A stretch of DNA of 35,778 nucleotides, taken from NCBI GenBank assembly GCA_964627045.1, contig CAZVIK010000013.1, forward strand, positions 1 through 35,778. Reading direction: 5' to 3'. The DNA comes from CAZVIK01 sp964627045. Lineage in GTDB: Bacteria; Acidobacteriota; Terriglobia; Bryobacterales; Bryobacteraceae. The notes below the pieces were generated by a model. It had not been told where the DNA came from. It ran no database searches and saw only the letters and a list, made by a program, of their open reading frames with translations. Shown in pieces: positions 32,471 through 35,778 of the stretch (position 1 is the first letter of the stretch; each line of letters opens with the position of its first letter). Position numbers and translations under genes: made by a program.

Positions 32471-34351
32471 GTGCGGGTCGGTGGCGGCGCGGAGCCGCGC
32501 AGCCGGCTCGGTGATGTTCTGGCACCACACCTGTCCCCAACTCAGAAACAGGCGCTGCACGGGAGTGAAGCCGTCAATGGGCGCGGCGTTGCGGGCCGCC
32601 GCATTGGCCTCCAGCGCCATCAGCGCCAGGCGCACGCCGCCGTTGTCGGCCACGTTCTCGCCCAGCGTCAGCTTGCCGTTCAGCTTCACGTCGCCAACGG
32701 CGGTGTAGGCCGCGTACTGGTCGACGAAGCACTGCGAGCGTTTCTCGAACTCCTTGCCGTCCTCGGCCGTCCACCAGTCGGCCAGGTTTCCCTTGGCGTC
32801 GTACTGGCGTCCCTGGTCGTCGAAGCCGTGCGTCAGTTCGTGCGCTATGACCGCGCCGATGCCGCCGTAGTTCACCGGGTCGTCCGCTTTGGCGTCGAAG
32901 AACGGCGGCTGGAGGATGCCCGCCGGGAAGTTAATGTTGTTCATCGAAGGGTTGTAGTAGGCGTTCACCGTGGGCGGCGTCATGCCCCACTCCTTGGGAT
33001 CGACCGGTTTCCCGATCTTCGCCAACTGATAGGCGGTCTCGAACGCGTTGGCGCGCAGCGAATTTCCCAAGGCGTCGCCCGCGGCGATGCGCAGCCCGCC
33101 GTAATCGCGCCAGGTGTCCGGGTACCCGATCTTGTTGGTGACTGCGTGGAGTTTATCGAAGGCGCGCTTCTTGGTCTCCGCCCCCATCCAGGTAAGGCCG
33201 TTCAAGTCCGTCTCCATCGCCTTTTCGATAGCGGCGACCAGCGCCAGCATCCGTGTCCGCGCTTCCGGCGGGAAGTTCTTCTCGACGTACTTCTGTCCGA
33301 GGGCCTCGCCCAGGTCGTTGTCCACGGCGTTCACGCAGCGTTTCCAGCGCGGCTGTTGCTCTTTCTGGCCGCCCAGCGTGCGCCCGTAGAAATCGAAGTC
33401 CTCTTCTTCGAACGCCTTGGGCAGCAGCGCGGAGGCAACGCGCAGCAAGCGGGACGCGAAATAGGCCTTCCAATCGTCCAGGCTCACGGTCTTGAGCATG
33501 GCATCCAGGTTCTTCATGAACTCGGGATTCTGCACGTTCAGGCTGTCGAACGCCGGCGAGCCCAGCGTTTGCAGGTAGGCATTCCAGTCGAACGAAGGCA
33601 TTAGCGCGGCCAACTCCTTCCGCGTCATCTTGTGATAGTTTTTGTACGGATCGCGCCGCGCCACGCGATCGAGCGACGGCCGGGCGAGCGCCGTTTCGAT
33701 GGCGAGCACCGCCTTCGCCTTCGCTTCGGCGGCGGCTGGCGCCGCCCCCGCCAGCGCGAACAGACGCCGCAGGTGCGCCAGGTAATTGGCGCGCAGTTCC
33801 ACCGATCTGGCGTCCTGGTTGAGGTAGTAATCCCGATCCGGCAGGTTGAGACCGCCCTGCACCGCCGTGGCAATCGTCCGCGTGGAGTCTTTGTCGTCGG
33901 CGTCCGAGTAGAACGCGAAAAGCCCGCCTGCGCCAAGTTGGCGAAGATGGGCCGCGAGCGAGGCGATCTGCGTCGCGTCTTTCATCGCCTCGATGCGCGC
34001 CAGTTCCGGCCGGATGGGGTCCAGGCCGCGCTTTTGAATGGTCTCCTCGTCCATGCACGACGAATAGTAGTCACCGATCTTCTGTTCCACCGGCGTGCGG
34101 TTCGGCGTCTTGACCGCAGCCTCCAGGATCTCGCGCAGCGCCGCCTGGTTGCGGTTGTTCAGTTCCTCGAAGCGTCCCCAGCGTGAATACTCCGGCGGCA
34201 CCGGATTGTTCGCCATCCAGGCGCCGCAGGCGTATTGGTAGAAGTCCGTGCAGGGGTCGGCCGTCTTGTCGATGAACGCGGGCGTGAACGACTGCGCGTT
34301 TAAGGCACACGCGACGCACAGCAAGAGAGTGACTCGGAAGGCGGGATTCAT
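32354..34351 (-). CDS. M13 family (neprilysin-like) metallopeptidase
   Basis: Zinc endopeptidase of 665 aa with a signal peptide (1-19, cleavage near LNAQ). The N-terminal Peptidase_M13_N domain has DPCTDFYQYACGAW, and the catalytic domain has HELTH around residue 505 in VIAHELTHGFDDQG, with the third ligand Glu in GENVADNGG. The NAYYNPSMN substrate segment and the C-terminal CRVW are both present. The length and order match bacterial PepO-like enzymes that cleave short peptides in the periplasm. The start is the ATG at 34351; the open frame runs upstream through the mutY gene and that part is spurious. Confidence 0.95.
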   Translation of the reverse strand: MNPAFRVTLLLCVACALNAQSFTPAFIDKTADPCTDFYQYACGAWMANNPVPPEYSRWGRFEELNNRNQAALREILEAAVKTPNRTPVEQKIGDYYSSCMDEETIQKRGLDPIRPELARIEAMKDATQIASLAAHLRQLGAGGLFAFYSDADDKDSTRTIATAVQGGLNLPDRDYYLNQDARSVELRANYLAHLRRLFALAGAAPAAAEAKAKAVLAIETALARPSLDRVARRDPYKNYHKMTRKELAALMPSFDWNAYLQTLGSPAFDSLNVQNPEFMKNLDAMLKTVSLDDWKAYFASRLLRVASALLPKAFEEEDFDFYGRTLGGQKEQQPRWKRCVNAVDNDLGEALGQKYVEKNFPPEARTRMLALVAAIEKAMETDLNGLTWMGAETKKRAFDKLHAVTNKIGYPDTWRDYGGLRIAAGDALGNSLRANAFETAYQLAKIGKPVDPKEWGMTPPTVNAYYNPSMNNINFPAGILQPPFFDAKADDPVNYGGIGAVIAHELTHGFDDQGRQYDAKGNLADWWTAEDGKEFEKRSQCFVDQYAAYTAVGDVKLNGKLTLGENVADNGGVRLALMALEANAAARNAAPIDGFTPVQRLFLSWGQVWCQNITEPAARLRAATDPHSPGRYRVNGVVVNAPEFQQAFGCKPGQPMVSQNPCRVW

Positions 34352-34354
34352 GAC

Positions 34355-34364
34355 TATTATTGTA
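34355..34364. promoter_or_regulatory. overlapping divergent -10 elements
   Basis: Plus-strand TATTAT (34355-34360) precedes the mutY ATG at 34370. Minus-strand TACAAT (34364-34359) precedes the M13 ATG at 34351. Only 18 bases separate the two start codons, so each transcript would begin on or within a few bases of its ATG. Neither gene has a ribosome site. Confidence 0.5.
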
Positions 34365-34369
34365 TTCTC

Positions 34370-35329
34370 ATGCCGTCGCGACGAGGCATCCGTAGACGAC
34401 TGCTGGAATGGTACCGGCGCGCCGCGCGCGACCTGCCTTGGCGGCGCACAAAGGACCCGTATCGAATCTGGGTCTCGGAGGTCATGCTCCAGCAGACGCG
34501 CGTGGCGGCCGCGATTCCGTACTTCGAGCGCTTCATCGCCCAGTTCCCGAATACCGCCACGCTGGCGGCGGCCCCGGAGGCCGAGGTGCTGCGGTTGTGG
34601 GGCGGCCTGGGCTACTACTTGCGTGCCCGGAACCTTCAGCGCGCCGCGCGCCGCATCGCGGAAGCCGGCTCTTTCCCCTCGCGCTATGAAACGATCCTCG
34701 AGTTGCCCGGCGTAGGCGAGTACACGGCGGCGGCTGTGGCCAGCATCGCTTTTGGGCTGCCCCATGCCGTGCTGGACGGCAACGTGAAGCGCGTCCTAAG
34801 CCGTCTCGAGTGCCGGAACGACGGCCTTCGGGAGATTGCCGGCGATTTGCTCGACCCAGCCGCGCCCGGCGATTGGAATCAGGCGCTCATGGAACTCGGT
34901 GCGGCCGTGTGCCTGCCGCGCGCTCCCCGCTGTGCGGAGTGCCCGGTGGAACGCTACTGCGGCGCGAGCGCCGCTGGGAGGCAGGACGAGTTTCCCGCGC
35001 GCCGGCTTCGGCCCGCCACCGAACGGTTGTCGAAACGCCTGCTGCTCGTCAAACGGCGCGGCCGGATTCTACTCACCGAACACGGCGGTTTCTGGGAGTT
35101 GCCGGATTCGGCCTCTTTGGCGCAGGTTGCTGCCGCAAAGGAGGTCGGCAGGTTCCGCCATTCAATCCTGAACCGCAACTATGCGTGCACCGTGGTATTG
35201 GCGCGGGTGGCGGGTACGCCTGAAGGCTTCCGCTGGGCCGGCCCGGAGGAACTTTCACAATTGCCCCTGAGCACGATGACGCGTAAAGCATTATCGCTGG
35301 CCGGCCGCGCGGCGGCTGTGACGCGCTGA
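34370..35329 (+). CDS. mutY: A/G-specific adenine glycosylase
   Basis: Base-excision repair enzyme removing adenine mispaired with 8-oxoguanine, 319 aa. Catalytic Glu37 (SEVMLQQT), the HhH loop LPGVGEYTA (112-120) and Asp136 (VLDGNVKR) are present. The 4Fe-4S cluster is Cys181, Cys188, Cys191 and Cys197 (C-x6-C-x2-C-x5-C). The C-terminal 8-oxoG-recognition domain is short (about 120 residues) and shows FRHSILNRNY, probably the mispair-sensing loop. E. coli MutY is about 350 aa, so this is a compact version. It diverges from the M13 gene with an 18-base gap and ends 9 bases before the end of the opposing aldo/keto reductase gene. Confidence 0.94.
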   Translation: MPSRRGIRRRLLEWYRRAARDLPWRRTKDPYRIWVSEVMLQQTRVAAAIPYFERFIAQFPNTATLAAAPEAEVLRLWGGLGYYLRARNLQRAARRIAEAGSFPSRYETILELPGVGEYTAAAVASIAFGLPHAVLDGNVKRVLSRLECRNDGLREIAGDLLDPAAPGDWNQALMELGAAVCLPRAPRCAECPVERYCGASAAGRQDEFPARRLRPATERLSKRLLLVKRRGRILLTEHGGFWELPDSASLAQVAAAKEVGRFRHSILNRNYACTVVLARVAGTPEGFRWAGPEELSQLPLSTMTRKALSLAGRAAAVTR

Positions 35330-35338
35330 GCGCGGCCC

Positions 35339-35778
35339 TCAGGAGTTCAACGCCAGGTTCATGTTCTCGATGGCCTCGTCTACGTGGGACGGCTGCGTGT
35401 AGCCGATGGTGACGGCGTCCACCGATCCCAACCCCATCACGAACTTCAGCGAAGCCTGCCGCTGCTCGCGCGTAGTGAAGCGCCCTTCGCCCAACAGCTT
35501 CATGCCCAACACGCCGGTGCCCTGCGCGTGAATGGCCTTGGAGCGCGCCACCACCTGCTCGACATCGCCGATCTTGTTGGTGTCTTCCTGTAGATCCGCC
35601 GTGTCCATGCGCACGCCTTCATGATTGATCCTCATGAGCGCTACGTCCAGCCACTTGGTGCCCGGGAACCGCGCCAGCGGCTGCAAGCCGTGGACCGACG
35701 CGCCGTGGGCCAGGATCACCTTCTTCGCCTTGGCCTCCGAAAAGGCGTCCTGAAGCCGCTTGGTCTCCTCCGGCCAAT
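35339..35778 (-). CDS. aldo/keto reductase family protein (C-terminal part)
   Basis: Partial gene: its 5' end lies beyond the right edge, and the frame is open to base 35778. The last 145 residues are visible. KKVILAHGASVHGLQ and WLDVALMRINHEG, then GTGVLGMKLLGEG and LGSVDAVTIGYTQPSHVDEAIENM, match the last half of AKR barrels of the predicted-oxidoreductase group often found with Tat signals. The lysine/histidine active site would be in or near the missing part. The substrate is unknown. It converges on mutY with a 9-base gap. Confidence 0.8.
   Translation of the reverse strand, partial: WPEETKRLQDAFSEAKAKKVILAHGASVHGLQPLARFPGTKWLDVALMRINHEGVRMDTADLQEDTNKIGDVEQVVARSKAIHAQGTGVLGMKLLGEGRFTTREQRQASLKFVMGLGSVDAVTIGYTQPSHVDEAIENMNLALNS

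Noticed and set aside
34352..34765. 138-codon N-terminal extension of the M13 peptidase
   Set aside because: It is antisense to mutY and lies ahead of a clean signal peptide starting at 34351.

Overview
This window is GC-rich, gene-dense bacterial chromosome with 25 protein genes (one cut by the right edge), one tRNA and no sign of prophage, insertion sequence, plasmid or CRISPR. The mix suggests an Acidobacteriota member of the Solibacter/Bryobacter type. It includes an Oar-like TonB-dependent receptor with a carboxypeptidase-regulatory-like N-terminus, tandem Tat-exported DUF362 proteins, M13 and paired M16 peptidases, an exported enolase-superfamily protein, and housekeeping genes packed in 4-base overlaps. 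This assignment is an inference from gene content; no rRNA or marker set is present to prove it.

Layout. 61-3340 (+): operon of two M16 peptidases (one with the zinc motif, one without) and a Nudix ADP-ribose pyrophosphatase. 5474-3377 (-): a tiny membrane protein, RNase PH, RdgB and a methyltransferase, the last three in 4-base overlaps. 6552-5569 (-): exported serine hydrolase. 6784-9083 (+): two tandem DUF362 Tat proteins. 9301-9786 (+): DinB-like protein, probably leaderless. 10002-9928 (-): tRNA-Cys. 10200-12851 (+): icd, mdh and a YjbQ protein. 15368-12883 (-): MFS sugar-acid-type transporter overlapping an O-antigen-ligase-like membrane protein. 15904-15485 (-): rlmH. 15937-20370 (+): D-mannonate-oxidoreductase-like SDR and the TonB receptor. 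21732-20428 (-): exported ManD-like enolase. 22012-22623 (+): secreted protein of unknown function. 26315-22717 (-): SAM methyltransferase, Glu/Leu-type dehydrogenase and B12-binding radical SAM enzyme. 27054-26410 (-): lytic transglycosylase. 27150-27959 (+): GNAT/YoaP-like acetyltransferase. 30769-27956 (-): uvrA. 30935-32470 (+): polytopic glycosyltransferase-like protein. 34351-32354 (-): M13 peptidase. 34370-35329 (+): mutY. 35778-35339 (-): end of an aldo/keto reductase.

Two groups look like more than housekeeping. One is the transporter / SDR / TonB receptor / ManD-like enolase stretch (about 14.1-21.7 kb), which reads as a possible sugar-acid uptake and breakdown locus with an unusual exported, active-site-altered enolase. 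The other is the compact methyltransferase, amino-acid-dehydrogenase and B12-radical-SAM run (22.7-26.3 kb), which could be a small modification or biosynthesis pathway. At the DNA level there are several apparent leaderless promoters, an 18-bp divergent promoter region between the M13 peptidase and mutY, a possible AUU start codon, and a strong bulged inverted repeat in a divergent intergenic region.

No stretch longer than 300 bases lacks a gene. The largest gaps are 6553-6783, 9084-9300, 10003-10199 and 21733-22011; what they hold is listed among the regulatory features, and I see nothing gene-like otherwise.
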